Shown here piece by piece: positions 63,664 to 64,000 of a DNA stretch of 64,000 nucleotides. The notes under the pieces are model-generated. The model was given only the letters and a program-made list of their open reading frames with translations. It was not told the origin of the DNA and ran no database searches. How positions within the stretch are numbered: position 1 is the stretch's first letter; the number at the start of each line of letters is the position of its first letter. The stretch comes from Candidatus Sulfopaludibacter sp. SbA3 (GTDB lineage Bacteria; Acidobacteriota; Terriglobia; Bryobacterales; Bryobacteraceae), in assembly GCA_945893365.1 (NCBI GenBank), contig CAMDED010000004.1, forward strand, positions 62,001 through 126,000, written 5' to 3'. The position numbers and the translations under genes are program-made.

Positions 63664-64000
63664 TTTCGTTGTCGAAGTTCGCTTCGACATCGTGAAGGAC
63701 GCCGATGGATACCCGGAGTCGCGGAACGCAGAGGCGTTGCTGTGTAAAGCGATCGATCCAGAATGCAAGACCTGCATTGTAATGTCGGTTCCGTTGTTCG
63801 TCAAGAACTTGGCGTACGGTGGACACAATCAGTACCACTTCCGACTCAGAAGGCTGCTTGCACTTCAAAGAAGTCGTAGATCGTGGCGGGTATAGCATTT
63901 ATCGACTATTTCTGTATGATCCATCTCAAAAGGATGAGTTAATCGGAAGGCTCCTGGATCTCGACACGCTCGTAGAGAGCGAGGGTAGTTTAGTCGCTCT
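63638..64000 (+). pseudogene. DUF4265-like protein, frameshifted, cut by window end
   Basis: ATG 63638 begins MLTTSTEDDFVVEVRFDIVKDADGYPES, then IVMSVPLFVKNLAYG. After about 63821 homology continues in another frame (DTISTTSDSEGCLHFKEVVDRGGYSIYRLF) up to the window edge. Removing one G at the GGTGG run restores the frame. DUF4265 proteins are about 140-160 residues; their function is unknown but they often lie in accessory or toxin-immunity regions. The 3' end is outside the window. Confidence 0.6.

Overview
This window looks like a soil Acidobacteriota chromosome of the Bryobacterales/Solibacter type. The evidence is protein content only: four very large TonB-receptor-like outer membrane proteins with an N-terminal carboxypeptidase-regulatory domain, two pairs of Planctomycete-type cytochrome (PSD1/DUF1553) plus Tat-exported DUF1501 proteins, an ASPIC/UnbV FG-GAP protein, NIPSNAP, SagB-type oxidoreductase, and high GC content. 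No rRNA, tRNA, IS element or CRISPR array was seen.

Layout. 1-8,300 is an accessory zone with an ImmR/ImmA-like regulator-protease pair, a membrane NACHT NTPase with a frameshifted C-terminus, HigBA and MazE-Doc type toxin-antitoxin loci, and a beta-lactamase-fold protein that has lost its catalytic motifs. 8,300-23,450 is a secreted-catabolism block. A TonB receptor-PSD1-DUF1501 operon is divergent from a GntR regulator and CRTAC1 gene, with palindromic operator candidates between them, followed by a PSD1-DUF1501-TPR operon. 23,450-29,450 holds VapBC, SagB oxidoreductase, a three-gene overlapping cluster (Cys-rich exported protein, aldose-1-epimerase-like, ThiO-like) and a decayed MNT-HEPN pair. 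29,580-46,020 holds three more giant receptors, a decayed arsenic island (arsC, ACR3 and aquaporin remnants around an intact DUF2180 gene), a cupredoxin lipoprotein with a di-haem peroxidase, and transporter/cytochrome remnants. 46,290-56,500 holds a PIN toxin remnant, NIPSNAP, a DUF3179 gene interrupted by an in-frame UGA, an S9 peptidase, a glycosyltransferase-lipocalin fusion and FG-GAP proteins. 56,500-62,430 is a histidine operon (hisL-I-G-D-C-HAD-B-H) on the minus strand. The end of the window has a porin and a frameshifted DUF4265 gene.

Three points stand out. (1) The DUF3179 gene has UGA exactly where the family has the first Cys of CxxC, and the UGA is followed directly by a hairpin with a GGUCU loop. 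This makes it a candidate selenoprotein. (2) The his operon is preceded by a 17-residue leader peptide with four consecutive His codons and mutually exclusive RNA pairings ending in an intrinsic terminator, a textbook attenuator. (3) Every toxin-type gene in the window (HigB, Doc, VapC, HEPN, PIN) is disrupted, while three antitoxins are intact and the long core genes are clean. This suggests selective toxin decay rather than poor sequence quality.

Calls rest on reading translations and recalled family motifs; no database search was run.
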